A stretch of DNA of 64,000 bases from JAIBBD01 sp041390685 (lineage in GTDB: Bacteria > Chloroflexota > Dehalococcoidia > UBA2979): contig JAWKPL010000001.1 of assembly GCA_041390685.1 (NCBI GenBank), positions 248,001 through 312,000 of the forward strand, read 5' to 3'. The notes below the pieces were generated by a model. That model was not told where the DNA came from. It did no database searches and saw nothing but the letters and a program-made list of their open reading frames with translations. Position numbers and translations under genes: made by a program. Positions 1 to 7,456 of this stretch are shown piece by piece. Within the stretch, counting starts at the first letter, position 1, and each line of letters starts with the position of its first letter.

Positions 1-200
1 GCATCGTCAACCCGCCGCAGGTGGCGCTCGTGGGAGTCGGGAGCATCGTCGAGCGGCCGTGGGCCGAAGGCGGGATGGTGGGTGCCAGGCGGCAGGTGAC
101 GCTGTCGCTGTCAGGCGACCACCGCGTCAGCGACGGGCATCGAGGCGCGCTGTTCCTTGCGGCCATCGACCGGCTGCTACGAGATCCGGAGCGACTATGA
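1..200 (+). CDS. 2-oxo acid dehydrogenase acyltransferase (E2), C-terminal end, partial
   Basis: Only the last 65 codons are inside the window, read in frame 3 and ending at TGA 198-200. The peptide contains DHRVSDG (117-137), the catalytic signature of the acyltransferase domain of dihydrolipoamide acyltransferases, after the typical NPPQVALVGVG segment. In this family the His of DHRxxDG is the base that moves an acyl group from lipoyl-lysine to CoA in pyruvate, 2-oxoglutarate or branched-chain dehydrogenase complexes. The stop overlaps the ATG of the acyl carrier protein gene (ATGA), so the two are probably co-translated. Which substrate the complex uses cannot be told, because the lipoyl and E1-binding domains lie upstream of the window. 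Confidence 0.85.
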   Translation, partial: IVNPPQVALVGVGSIVERPWAEGGMVGARRQVTLSLSGDHRVSDGHRGALFLAAIDRLLRDPERL

Positions 201-439
201 ACGATTCGATCCGTCCAGAAGTAGAGCGCGTGCTGCGTGAGTTGCGGCCTGAGGCAGACCTCGCAACGCTGCCGGCGGACGCTGACCTACGCGAGGAACT
301 CGACCTGGACTCGATGGACTTCCTCAACTTCGTAATCGGGGTGCACGAGGCAACCGGGGTGGATATCCCGGAGGCGGACTACGCCCGGGTCTCCACGCTG
401 CAGACATGCCTCGACTACCTGGAGCAGCACCGGAGCTGA
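197..439 (+). CDS. acyl carrier protein
   Basis: An 80-residue acidic protein with one phosphopantetheine-binding domain. The attachment site is Ser39 in the motif DLDSMDFL, close to the family consensus DSLD/DSMD, so the serine would carry 4'-phosphopantetheine and hold acyl chains as thioesters. The length is normal for a free ACP. The ATG at 197 overlaps the stop of the E2 gene, which fixes the start and implies translational coupling; longer upstream starts would run through the E2 reading frame. Pairing with an E2 chain is unusual for a fatty-acid-synthase ACP and suggests a specialised role, for example with lipoyl or acyl transfer, but no synthase or ligase is visible to name it. Confidence 0.85.
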   Translation: MNDSIRPEVERVLRELRPEADLATLPADADLREELDLDSMDFLNFVIGVHEATGVDIPEADYARVSTLQTCLDYLEQHRS

Positions 440-440
440 G

Positions 441-460
441 CCGCGGGCGGACGCCCGCGG
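441..460. terminator. short GC hairpin after acyl carrier protein gene
   Basis: A 9-bp inverted repeat (441-449 with 452-460) with only two bases between the arms lies right after the ACP stop and just before the ribosome binding site of the 2TM gene. It has no T-run. It could be a weak terminator or attenuator between the ACP and the downstream gene. Confidence 0.4.
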
Positions 461-474
461 GCAGGAGGTGAGCG

Positions 475-675
475 ATGCAAGAGGACGACCAGGCACTGCG
501 CGCACGGGCGCTGCAGAGCATTCAGAAGAAGCGCGAGTTCATGGCGCACCTCGTCTCGTACGTGCTCGTGAACGCGTTCCTCCTCGTGCTGTGGGCGATG
601 GTCAGCGGCGGCGGCTTCTTCTGGCCGATGTTCCCACTGGTCGGCTGGGGCATCGGGCTGTTCTTCCACGGCTGG
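475..675 (+). pseudogene. 2TM-domain protein, 5' fragment interrupted by the integrated element
   Basis: The reading frame starts at ATG 475 behind AGGAGG (463-468) and encodes a small protein with two hydrophobic helices separated by a short turn (about residues 24-44 and 49-66), typical of the 2TM domain family, ending in FFHGW at 661-675. After that the frame runs into the antisense of the recombinase and stays open by chance to 1287, so the true C terminus is lost here. The missing end is found at 9646-9728, where the frame IFHGWDVYQGEPSEARIRRE resumes. Joining 475-675 to 9660-9728 gives an 89-residue protein of normal family length. Function of the family is unknown; some members are fused to sensor kinases. 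Confidence 0.85.
662..675 (+). repeat. left attachment core (attL)
   Basis: TCTTCCACGGCTGG, identical to 9646-9659. It encodes the FHGW residues of the 2TM protein. To its left is host gene sequence, to its right the element begins with the 3' end of the recombinase gene. Confidence 0.85.
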
Positions 676-684
676 AAGGTGCCA

Positions 685-2154
685 TTAGGACAGAACTCGC
701 AAGCGGATCAGGGGCGGCTCGCCTCGGCGGAGGTCGATGCGGTCGATGACGGACTGGATGATGGCCTTGCGCTCCGGGGTGGGGGTGGCCGGGTCGAGGA
801 GGCGCGGGAGGCGATCGGGGAGCGACGCCACCTCGCGCTGGCGTCGGGCGGCGGCGTCGACGGCCGCGAGGAGCCGCTGACGATCCGTGTTGAGGCGGCG
901 CTGCTCCTCAGCCAGGAGGCGGTTCGCGCTCGCCAGCTGCTCCTCCGAGGCGATCGCGCCCGAGTCGAAGAGGCGCATGTTGCGCTCGAACTTCCGGTCG
1001 ACCTCCTCGAGGGCCGCGCGGTTCGCCAGGAGGGCGCGGCGGTCATCGTTCGTGCGCTCCTCGATCGCGTCCGCCAGGCGCTCGACGTCGGCCAGCTCCT
1101 CCTCGATGAACCGCACGACCGCCGCCTCGACGGCGGCCGCCGGGATCCAGTTCAGGTAGGCGCACTGGGCGAGCGCCTTGCGGTGGTTCACGCAGTTGTA
1201 GGCGTAGCGGGGCTCCTTCGTGCGTGGGTCGCGCACCTGGTTCCCGTTCATCGGCCCGCCGCAGTGGGCGCAGCGGGCGAGGCCTGAGAGCAGCCAGCGG
1301 CTCGTCTGCGTCTTGCCGCCGAACATCGTCGCCTTCACCGCGAGGCGCTGCTGGACCTGCTCGAAGAGATCGGGGGTGACGATGGCGGGGATCGCGCCGG
1401 GGAGCTCCACGACCTGCTCCTCGCGACGGGCGGTCGCCTTCACCCGCCACGTCCAGACGCCGGTGTAGCGGCGGCGGGTGAGCATCTGGCGGGCCTCCGC
1501 GTCGTTCCACGGGCGGCCGTTCGGCTTCGGCGGAGCCTCAAGGCTCAGGCGGCGGGCGATGTGCTTCAGGCCGCGGTTCTCCACCGCGTAGGCGTGGAAC
1601 GCCCAGCGCACCCAGTAGGCGCGGGCCTCGTCCACCTCGAAGCGGATGTCCGTCTTGCGGCCTTCCGCGGTGTAGTCCCATCGCTTCACGTAGCCGTAGG
1701 GGGTGCGTCCGAGGGCGACGCCGCGGCGGGCGGCGGCGAGGTTGCCGAAGGTCACCCGGTCACCGAGGCGCTGCGACTCCTGGCCGGCCTTCCATGCGCC
1801 CAGGGCGAGGTGGATGAACTCGCTCACGTCCTCCTCGACCGCCTCGACACGCACGCCGGCGGCCTCGAGTTCGAGGAAGCGCAGCGTGATCTCACGGTCG
1901 TCGCGCCCGAAACGGTCGAGCCACGTCACGAGGATCACGTCGAAGGCGCCGGAGCGTGCGGCGGCGAGCATCCGCTGGTACTCGGGGCGGTCGGCGCGGC
2001 GGCCGGACATCACGTCGGTGTAGTCCGCGACGGGATCGTAGCCGCGCTCGGCGCAGGCGCGCGCGAAGGCTCCGCGCTGCACGTCGAAGGAGTTCCTGTC
2101 GTCGCGACTCTGCGCCTCGGAGGAGACGCGGAAGTAGGCGGCGGCCCGCGTCAC
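685..2154 (-). CDS. large serine recombinase (site-specific integrase)
   Basis: A 489-residue enzyme that would cut and rejoin attP/attB DNA through a covalent serine link. The N-terminal resolvase domain begins almost at once (AAAYFRVSSEAQ), with Ser11 as likely nucleophile and the WLDRFGRD active-site region near residue 90. A recombinase domain follows, then a zinc ribbon (CAHCGG near residue 300, second pair around NCVNHRKALAQC), then a long coiled coil at the C terminus, the domain order of large serine integrases. The GTG at 2154 was chosen because the conserved fold starts there; a longer frame upstream adds 41 non-conserved Arg-rich codons. The stop TAA (685-687) lies nine bases from the attachment core, as is usual for integrases coded beside their att site. 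Confidence 0.92.
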   Translation of the reverse strand: MTRAAAYFRVSSEAQSRDDRNSFDVQRGAFARACAERGYDPVADYTDVMSGRRADRPEYQRMLAAARSGAFDVILVTWLDRFGRDDREITLRFLELEAAGVRVEAVEEDVSEFIHLALGAWKAGQESQRLGDRVTFGNLAAARRGVALGRTPYGYVKRWDYTAEGRKTDIRFEVDEARAYWVRWAFHAYAVENRGLKHIARRLSLEAPPKPNGRPWNDAEARQMLTRRRYTGVWTWRVKATARREEQVVELPGAIPAIVTPDLFEQVQQRLAVKATMFGGKTQTSRWLLSGLARCAHCGGPMNGNQVRDPRTKEPRYAYNCVNHRKALAQCAYLNWIPAAAVEAAVVRFIEEELADVERLADAIEERTNDDRRALLANRAALEEVDRKFERNMRLFDSGAIASEEQLASANRLLAEEQRRLNTDRQRLLAAVDAAARRQREVASLPDRLPRLLDPATPTPERKAIIQSVIDRIDLRRGEPPLIRLRVLS

Positions 2155-2320
2155 GATCGGGCCGAACCGTGCACGACAATCGAGCGCTGGGCAGCGCACC
2201 CGAGACGGCGGCAGCCGCTCCAGCGCTCGATCACGTCGCCGGTTGCTTCGTCGAATGTGGCGCCCCAAGGCTCCCAATCGTGATCACCGAGGACGCACCG
2301 CCAGAACATCGGAACGGCCA

Positions 2321-3070
2321 TCAGCTGGTTTCCCGTCGCTGCGTCGCGAAGAACGCCTGCGTGAGCAGGTCATGCTTGTCGGGAGCTGGGTCGTTCGTCT
2401 CGGCGAACGAAATCGAGCCGATGACCCACCGGTAGTTCGTCACGTACCAATAGGCTGTCGGGTCAGGCTCGCCGATGAGGTACTCGGGGGGCAGTACGAC
2501 AACGACGGGCACGTGCGTCCAAACAGTCGCCCCGGCGGATGATCCGGTTGTGTACGCGAGGAGCGACTCAATTTCCCGCCGGACGTGGGCGTCGAAGTCG
2601 TCAGGGGAGCCGCCGGCATCCCTGATCGCCTCCGAGACACTCAACCAGAGCGCGGCCTGGTAGAGAACGTGCCGCGGTGCATCCGACGGGGCGGCCAGCG
2701 ATGCGCGATACAACCACCGCGCGAACTGCACGGTTGGGCGGAACATGTCGCCGAACGGGGACCGGTCACCGAGGCTCAGGCGATCGACGTCCCGAATGAA
2801 ATCGAGGATGGGGCGCGCGGCCTCCCAGGGGAGCAAGCCGTCGTCGAAGGTCTCCGGGAAGAACACCCGAGCGAGGTTGTTGCGTAGCGGCTCGCCGCCG
2901 GGACCGCGAGCGCGTTTGACGGCTGCGGCAAGAGCTGAACGCTCCGGTATCTGCTCATCCGGGATCGAGAGTTCAGCCACCCGCTTCGCGATCGCGTCGA
3001 TGCTCTCGTCTGGGTAGTGCGCCGCGAAGATCTCGGCGAATTCCGTACCGATCTTCTTCGGCCTAGCCAT
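2321..3070 (-). CDS. hypothetical protein of integrated element
   Basis: A 249-residue soluble protein with no motif I recognise. It begins MARPKKIGTEFAEIF with a basic start and predicted helices, has a glycine/arginine linker near residues 55-62, a helical middle, and a hydrophobic beta-like stretch (VPVVVVLPPEYLIG) near residues 185-200. No signal peptide or membrane segment. It is divergently transcribed from the Xis-like gene, with 136 bases between their starts, and follows the recombinase orientation. That is where a repressor or control gene of a temperate element often sits, but no helix-turn-helix is evident, so the role is open. The 166 bases between it and the recombinase hold nothing recognisable. 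Confidence 0.7.
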   Translation of the reverse strand: MARPKKIGTEFAEIFAAHYPDESIDAIAKRVAELSIPDEQIPERSALAAAVKRARGPGGEPLRNNLARVFFPETFDDGLLPWEAARPILDFIRDVDRLSLGDRSPFGDMFRPTVQFARWLYRASLAAPSDAPRHVLYQAALWLSVSEAIRDAGGSPDDFDAHVRREIESLLAYTTGSSAGATVWTHVPVVVVLPPEYLIGEPDPTAYWYVTNYRWVIGSISFAETNDPAPDKHDLLTQAFFATQRRETS

Positions 3071-3206
3071 AAATCATGACCCCTGATCCGGTAATGAAAC
3101 CGGATGCAATGCCTATCAAACAGGAGCGACAATGACGACAGTCAGGCATCGCGGAGCAACTGTCAAGAGACAGGACAGCATGAATGGGCACGAGGAGTTG
3201 CCAGCA

Positions 3207-3395
3207 ATGACGACCGAGACGCGAACGATGTCCATCGAGGACGCCGCGAAGGAACTCGGGATCGGCCGGCAGCTCGCGTATGACGCAGTGCGCCGGGGAG
3301 AAATCCCGTCGATCCGCATCGGGAGACGGGTGCTTATCCCGCGCGAAGGCTTCGAGCGGATGCTCGCCGGATCGGGGACGGAGGTGTCGGCCTAG
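3207..3395 (+). CDS. excisionase-family HTH DNA-binding protein
   Basis: A 62-residue protein consisting of one MerR/Xis-type winged helix: the pattern SIEDAAKELGIGRQLAYDAV, then RRGEIPSIRIGRRVLIPREG, matches the excisionase-family DNA-binding domain in which a short HTH is followed by a beta wing. The ATG at 3207 is preferred over ATG 3132 because it has GAGGAG at 3192-3197 with a 9-base spacer and removes a non-conserved tail. Proteins of this size and type act as recombination directionality factors or as small phage regulators. Its position beside the recombinase half of the element makes a recombination directionality factor for this serine integrase the first guess; that is inference. 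Confidence 0.8.
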   Translation: MTTETRTMSIEDAAKELGIGRQLAYDAVRRGEIPSIRIGRRVLIPREGFERMLAGSGTEVSA

Positions 3396-3426
3396 CGATC
3401 GCGGCGGGGGCGCGCGGCTGCCAGGC

Positions 3427-4449
3427 ATGAACGAAACGCCACACCTCGACCGACTCCAGGCCGACCGCCTCGAAGCTGAGGGCGTTCACTTCGTCGATCT
3501 ACTCGCGCGTGCCCGCCTTGCTCATGGGGCGATCGAAACCCACCAGGGCAACGGGGTCTCGTGGACCTCGACGCGGCCCCGTAAGGACATCCGCGCCACG
3601 ATTCTCGCGAACGGCGGGCCGCCCGTCTCAGAGCGCGTAATCAGCGACGCGATCGACGATCTCGTACGCGCCGGCCTGCTGAAAGTAATCCGTCAGGGTC
3701 GGACGTGGGCGTTCTTTCTCAGGGCATCAGCGCCGGATGGACGCGCTTACGCGATCCGCGCCGCTGAGGAGATGCGTGCCTGGCGCGAGTCAGCTCGGAA
3801 CGTGCCGGTGCACACGACGCAGCGCGCCGCCGCAACAACGATGGCAGGTTCGGAGGCATTGCTGCGGCCAGTCGAGTCGCCGAACAGCGTGCCAGCGCAT
3901 ACTCCGTCTTCGTCCGTCGTCATCGAGCCGCCGCAGCAACCATCAACCGCAAGCCACTCGAAACCGGGCGCAGCAACGCCGGTCGAGGTCGCCGCATCAG
4001 AACGGCACGCCGCGATCGCCGCCCAGCTACGAAGCAAGGGGCTCTCGCCGAGACTCGCGTCGACGGTCGATGCGCTGGCGCGGCTCCCCGACGTGGGCCT
4101 CGAGAGCTTCCACGCTGCGAACGGACGGCACGTCCGAGGGGTCTGGGAGCGGATCGACTACTACGGCCCGGAAACGCCCGATTACCTCGCCGAGATCGTC
4201 GCCGACGTGGCGAACATCCTGATCGGCTATCCGGGGGGAGCGCCACCGTGCACGTGCGACCAGGAAGTCACTGAGACAGCATCCACGACGACTCCCACGC
4301 CGCCACCTGCCGGGACGGCGCCGACCGCCTCCTCGTCGAGGCCTACGCCACCGGCGGGAGACCACCGCATCGTCCGGCGCGCCGTCAGGGCGGCGACTGT
4401 CCGCCTCATTAGGGCCGCCGTACGCGCGCTGACCGGGTACGCCCGATGA
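3427..4449 (+). CDS. wHTH-like protein with Pro/Thr-rich middle, unknown function
   Basis: A 340-residue protein. Residues about 35-95 look like a winged helix (RKDIRATILANG, then VSERVISDAIDDLVRAGLLK and a basic wing). A low-complexity Ser/Pro/Thr/Ala linker spans roughly 130-185, a second globular part follows (RSKGLSPRLASTVDALARLP, residues 200-275), and the tail is again Pro/Thr-rich then Arg-rich. The design of DNA-binding head, linker and second domain is seen in phage replication initiators and replisome organisers, but no ATPase or primase motif is present, so that is only a suggestion. The stop overlaps the next start (ATGA at 4446), beginning a chain of coupled small genes. Confidence 0.65.
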   Translation: MNETPHLDRLQADRLEAEGVHFVDLLARARLAHGAIETHQGNGVSWTSTRPRKDIRATILANGGPPVSERVISDAIDDLVRAGLLKVIRQGRTWAFFLRASAPDGRAYAIRAAEEMRAWRESARNVPVHTTQRAAATTMAGSEALLRPVESPNSVPAHTPSSSVVIEPPQQPSTASHSKPGAATPVEVAASERHAAIAAQLRSKGLSPRLASTVDALARLPDVGLESFHAANGRHVRGVWERIDYYGPETPDYLAEIVADVANILIGYPGGAPPCTCDQEVTETASTTTPTPPPAGTAPTASSSRPTPPAGDHRIVRRAVRAATVRLIRAAVRALTGYAR

Positions 4450-4667
4450 TCGGGCCGCCCTCCTCGGTGATGACCGCCTGCCGGGCCTGCGGCTCGCCGG
4501 TGGCGACCGGCCGCGAGGACTCGGGCCGCGTCGTCGCGGTGTGCGTGCGATGCGGGGAACGGACCACGCTGCGCTCAGGGCGCGCCAGCGGCGCGAGGTC
4601 GAGGGTGCGGCACTCCGCGCCGTTCCTGATCTCGGAGCGGCCGGCGGCGCCGTGGTGGGCGCAGTGA
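4446..4667 (+). CDS. small zinc-ribbon protein
   Basis: A 73-residue protein with two CxxC knuckles (CRACGS and CVRCGE, about residues 12-39), the arrangement of a four-cysteine zinc ribbon, followed by a basic Arg/Ser-rich tail. Such proteins are common small phage products and may bind nucleic acid. It starts at ATG 4446 inside the previous stop and ends at TGA 4665-4667, sharing one base with the HNH gene start. Confidence 0.65.
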   Translation: MIGPPSSVMTACRACGSPVATGREDSGRVVAVCVRCGERTTLRSGRASGARSRVRHSAPFLISERPAAPWWAQ

Positions 4668-5080
4668 TGGCGCGGCCCTCGAAGCCCTGCCGCGAGGTGA
4701 CGTGCTGGCGCACGCGCCCATGCCCGGTGCACCCGGAGCCGAAGCCGTTCGCCGGGGCGGAGCGGTCGAGCGACCTGTATCGGACGGCCCGGTGGAGGCG
4801 GGAGCAGGCGGCACACCTCGAAGCCGAGCCCGCCTGCCGGACGTGCGGGGCTCCCGCCTCGGTCGTCGATCACATCGAACCGCATCGAGGGAACGAAGCG
4901 CTGTTCTGGTCGCCGGCAAACCGGCAATCGCTGTGCAAGCGCTGCTCGAACTCGAAGACCGCCCGCGAGGTCAGCGCGCGGCGGGTGGGGAGGGGCGGTC
5001 AGGATTCTGGGCCGTCACCTCCCCGCGCGAGCGCTGTGCTACCCGGATTCTCGACTGTACGCATCTGGACAAAAAGTTGA
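4667..5080 (+). CDS. HNH endonuclease
   Basis: A 137-residue HNH nuclease. The zinc-binding and catalytic core runs from CRTCGAPASVVDHIEPH to NRQSLCKRCSNSKT: two CxxC pairs hold zinc, His of DHI is the general base, and the Asn/His positions follow. Phage HNH proteins of this length sit next to terminase and portal genes and are needed for DNA packaging in several HK97-type phages; free-standing ones can also be homing nucleases. Here no terminase follows. The start ATG 4667 overlaps the previous stop (TGATG). The last 30 codons lie within a ~60-bp sequence that recurs upstream of the second HNH gene. Confidence 0.85.
   Translation: MARPSKPCREVTCWRTRPCPVHPEPKPFAGAERSSDLYRTARWRREQAAHLEAEPACRTCGAPASVVDHIEPHRGNEALFWSPANRQSLCKRCSNSKTAREVSARRVGRGGQDSGPSPPRASAVLPGFSTVRIWTKS
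4992..5055. repeat. first copy of ~60-bp start-associated repeat
   Basis: This stretch is similar along its length to 6616-6680, with an identical 18-bp block at 5027-5044 (repeated at 6653-6670). It ends about 40-50 bases before the start of the next gene. In this copy it overlaps the 3' coding end of the first HNH gene. See the matching entry; a promoter, operator or recombination target carried before selected genes is possible. Confidence 0.6.
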
Positions 5081-5092
5081 AGGGGGATCGTG

Positions 5093-5725
5093 ATGGTGGG
5101 ATGGGTGACCGAAGAGGAAGCGAAGACGCAACGCGAGGCGGATGCCCGCGAGAAGGAGCACGCCGAGGCGCTGAAGCGGGAGATCGAGAACGCGTCCAAG
5201 GGCACGCTCGAACAGATCGAGGCGCGCCGGCAGGCATACGAGGCTGAGCGCCGCGACATCGTCGATGACCAGCTCCCGATCGCCCGGGTGCGCGCCGAGC
5301 GCAACACGGTGGGGCACGCGCCCGAGGTGGAACGCCTGAATCGACGGCTGCGCGATCTCGCCGAGATCATCGGGGCGCTCGGTCGGAAGTACGCGACTCT
5401 ACTCGAAGAGAGCCGCGCAGAACGCGCCAGGCAGTGGCGCACCGCTGCCGAAACGCGGCGGCTGCACGCGGAGTACATCGCAGCCGAAGCGCGCGGACTG
5501 GAGCACGTCGCTGCGATCGCCGAGGAGTGGGACGCCATGACGCAGGTGGGCGGCGCCCGCGGCCCGGCCATCCCAATCGACAAGATCGGGCTGCCCGTAC
5601 CTCCGAGGATGGATCAGCTGCGCGCCTTCGAGGCCTACGTCGCGACGCTGCGGCGCTGCGGGATGCGCGTCGACACCTCGGACCTGCCGCCGGCGATCCG
5701 CGCGCGCCTGGACCGCGCGAAGTGA
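5093..5725 (+). CDS. coiled-coil protein, unknown function
   Basis: A 210-residue, strongly charged helical protein. Residues 5-135 are rich in Glu, Arg, Ala and Lys with heptad-like spacing, as expected for a long coiled coil; a short Pro/Gly turn (PAIPIDKIGLPVPP) precedes a small C-terminal helical part. No membrane segment. ATG 5093 is preceded by AAGGGGG with a 6-base spacer; GTG 5090 immediately before it is an alternative. Position between an HNH gene and a portal gene would suit a packaging or scaffolding helper, but there is no sequence signature for either. Confidence 0.6.
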   Translation: MVGWVTEEEAKTQREADAREKEHAEALKREIENASKGTLEQIEARRQAYEAERRDIVDDQLPIARVRAERNTVGHAPEVERLNRRLRDLAEIIGALGRKYATLLEESRAERARQWRTAAETRRLHAEYIAAEARGLEHVAAIAEEWDAMTQVGGARGPAIPIDKIGLPVPPRMDQLRAFEAYVATLRRCGMRVDTSDLPPAIRARLDRAK

Positions 5726-6369
5726 GCTTCCGGGCGATCAGCATCGCCCCTGCGTACGCGCCGCCCTCGCCGCCGCTCGCCGCCTCCGCGCGCCCGGTGG
5801 GACGGCGCGAGCGCATGGCCGCGTGGATGCGCTTCCTCGACAGCGACGGCAGCTTGCTCGACGTGCCGGGGTGCGTCGAGTGCGGCCGGCGCGACACCGC
5901 GATCTCGGACTTCCGCTGCCGCAGGTGCGCAGCGGATCACGACGCCGAGCGGCGCGAGATGTGGGCGAGCATCCGCGCTCGCCGCCCGAAGTCGGCTGCG
6001 CCTCCTCGAGACCTGTCGCCGCCCCGATTCGATCCGGTCATCACCGCCGTCGAGTTCGCAGCCAAGCACGGGGGCGACATCTGGGCCGCCGCCGTGGCGA
6101 TCGGGGCGCGCGTCGAGTACGGGGAGGCCAGGTCAATGCGGGGCCGTACATCCCCGGTGGACGGCTTCTCGCTCTCCGACGGGGGGCCGCGCGCCCTCAT
6201 CGTGCTCGCCGATGACCTCCGCGGTCTCGACCGCGATTGCATCCTCGCTCACGAGGTCGCGCACGTCGTCGCCAAGCAACGCCGGCAGGAAGTCACGGAG
6301 GCCGCCTGCGACGAATTCGCGGTCGCGTTCCACGTCGCCTCCGAAGCGCTGCGGAGAGGACTGAAATGA
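5722..6369 (+). CDS. zinc-knuckle protein with ImmA/IrrE-like HExxH metallopeptidase domain
   Basis: A 215-residue protein. A Cys-rich segment (CVECGRR, then CRRC, residues about 52-74) looks like a zinc knuckle. The C-terminal part carries ILAHEVAHVVAK with HEVAH at residues 177-181 and a downstream acidic helix EAACDEFAVAF, the pattern of ImmA/IrrE-type peptidases where two His and a later Glu bind zinc and the Glu of HExxH is catalytic. In ICEBs1 and several phages ImmA cleaves the element repressor to start excision; IrrE/DdrO does this after DNA damage. GTG 5722 overlaps the previous stop by four bases and was chosen for that reason; ATG 5815 would lose part of the N terminus but keep all motifs. 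No obvious ImmR-type repressor is next to it. Confidence 0.65.
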   Translation: MSFRAISIAPAYAPPSPPLAASARPVGRRERMAAWMRFLDSDGSLLDVPGCVECGRRDTAISDFRCRRCAADHDAERREMWASIRARRPKSAAPPRDLSPPRFDPVITAVEFAAKHGGDIWAAAVAIGARVEYGEARSMRGRTSPVDGFSLSDGGPRALIVLADDLRGLDRDCILAHEVAHVVAKQRRQEVTEAACDEFAVAFHVASEALRRGLK

Positions 6370-6527
6370 ACGCGCTCACTGAACGACCGTGCCTCCTGGC
6401 GCTCGCCCACGAAGGGGAACTCGACTGCCGATCGCCCCTACAGCTTGTCCTCGAAAGCGGCGAGATCGCGGACTGGTGCGGGCTCTGCGGGAGTGACATC
6501 GAGGGGCACGCTGACGACGCCGAATGA
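6366..6527 (+). CDS. short acidic protein with CxxC
   Basis: A 53-residue acidic protein starting at ATG 6366 inside the previous stop (ATGA). It has two lone cysteines and one CGLC pair near the C terminus. No domain assigned. The overlap with the upstream gene and codon-like composition are the main support. The stop is followed by 189 bases without a convincing gene before the second HNH gene. Confidence 0.5.
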   Translation: MNALTERPCLLALAHEGELDCRSPLQLVLESGEIADWCGLCGSDIEGHADDAE

Positions 6528-6615
6528 GCGCGCGCGCGATCGCGGCCCGAAACGAGGGCGAGCGGCGGCGGAGGTGGTGACACCGGCCAGTGCTCGCATC
6601 GTTGTTGCGAACGAG

Positions 6616-6680
6616 GGGGGGCGGGTCGAGATTTTGGAGCGTCCGGTTCCCGGCGAGCGCTGTGCTACCCATCTCCGAAC
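6616..6680. repeat. second copy of ~60-bp start-associated repeat
   Basis: Counterpart of 4992-5055, with the exact 18-bp block at 6653-6670. The ATG of the second HNH gene follows 46 bases after the block; in the first copy the spacing to ATG 5093 is 48 bases. Both leaders then end in an A/GGGGG ribosome binding site. Keeping both the block and the spacing while the flanks drift suggests function. Confidence 0.6.
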
Positions 6681-6716
6681 GCTTACGGGTTTTCGGGTCT
6701 TTTCGAGGGGGTTCTG

Positions 6717-7094
6717 ATGGGCGGATCGGGGCCGGCTCCGAAGCCGATCGCGGATCGGTTCTGGTCGAAGGTCGACCGCACCGGGGAGTGCTGGCTATGG
6801 ACCGCCTCCACGCGCGGCGACGGATACGGACAGTTCACCGCTGGGCCGCGAGGAGATCGGAGAACTCGATCCGCGCCGCGGGTCGCCTTCGAGCTGACCT
6901 ACGGCGCCGTCCCTCCGGGCCTCGATGTGCTGCACGGCTGCGGGAACCGAAGGTGCGTCCGCCCTACCCACCTCTTCACGGGATCGAGGCGTGACGCCGT
7001 ACACCTTGCGATCGTGCACGGGAGGCATGCATCCGTGAGACGCCGCCCAGGTGCCGCCGCTGGGGTCACCACCGACGGCGCGGGCGCTCGCTGA
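6717..7094 (+). CDS. HNH endonuclease, AP2/HNH_3-like
   Basis: A 125-residue nuclease of the type found as free-standing phage HNH genes. It has the opening RFWSKVDRTGECWLWTAS and the core HGCGNRRCVRPTHL, in which His, Asn and the Cys residues form the HNH/zinc site. This family is distinct from the first HNH protein of the element, so the two are not a recent duplication. ATG 6717 follows GAGGGGG with a 5-base spacer. The stop overlaps the next start (TGATG). Confidence 0.85.
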   Translation: MGGSGPAPKPIADRFWSKVDRTGECWLWTASTRGDGYGQFTAGPRGDRRTRSAPRVAFELTYGAVPPGLDVLHGCGNRRCVRPTHLFTGSRRDAVHLAIVHGRHASVRRRPGAAAGVTTDGAGAR

Positions 7095-7225
7095 TGCTCG
7101 ACACCGAAGATCGGGAACTGATCCTGATGTGGGGGCTACGGGCCACGGCGGGCATGCTCGCGGTCGTGGGTGGGGCGGGGACGCTGGGCCTGGCCTGGCG
7201 CGTCTTCGAGCTCGTCCGCGGGTAA
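7094..7225 (+). CDS. small single-span membrane protein
   Basis: A 43-residue protein that starts on the stop codon of the HNH gene (TGATG) and ends at TAA 7223-7225. A charged N terminus (MLDTEDRELI) is followed by one hydrophobic segment from about residue 11 to 38 and a short basic end. The size and topology resemble small phage membrane proteins such as holin-like or superinfection proteins, but nothing specific supports a lysis role and no endolysin is in the element. Confidence 0.5.
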   Translation: MLDTEDRELILMWGLRATAGMLAVVGGAGTLGLAWRVFELVRG

Positions 7226-7343
7226 GGTGTGGGGTGAATCCAACGATCCATGCGACTCGATCGTCCCGAGCGTCGCGAGCTTCGTGGATAGATCGTGCGT
7301 AACTCCCTACGGGTCGCACCGGTACCCCGGTAGCGTCAGAAGT

Positions 7344-7398
7344 AGCCCCGGCGCGGAAACCTCGAAACTCAAACGAGGCCAGGCGATCAACCGGGGCT
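7344..7398 (+). other. nested hairpin in the leader region of the portal gene
   Basis: In the 231-base gap before the portal gene, AGCCCCGG (7344-7351) pairs perfectly with CCGGGGCT (7391-7398), and CCTCG (7360-7364) pairs with CGAGG (7374-7378) inside it. The structure would be an RNA element or operator. It is too short for a tRNA despite the 8-bp outer stem. Just downstream, TAGAAT (7445-7450) sits six bases before the portal ATG and could be a -10 box for a leaderless or short-leader transcript. Confidence 0.45.
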
Positions 7399-7456
7399 TC
7401 CACATGCCCTGACCCGCCCGCCAGCGGCTGCTCGCACGGTGAGGTAGAATACGATC

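Noticed and set aside
676..1287. C-terminal extension of the 2TM frame into the element
   Set aside because: It is the antisense of the recombinase, so a read-through accident of integration and not a fusion protein.
6524..6717. short frames between 6524 and 6717
   Set aside because: The frame from ATG 6524 ends after 18 codons and the next frame overlaps the repeated leader sequence; no support for a gene.
7344..7402. possible tRNA
   Set aside because: The outer stem resembles an acceptor stem, but the interior is about 39 bases with one inner stem; no anticodon or T-arm.
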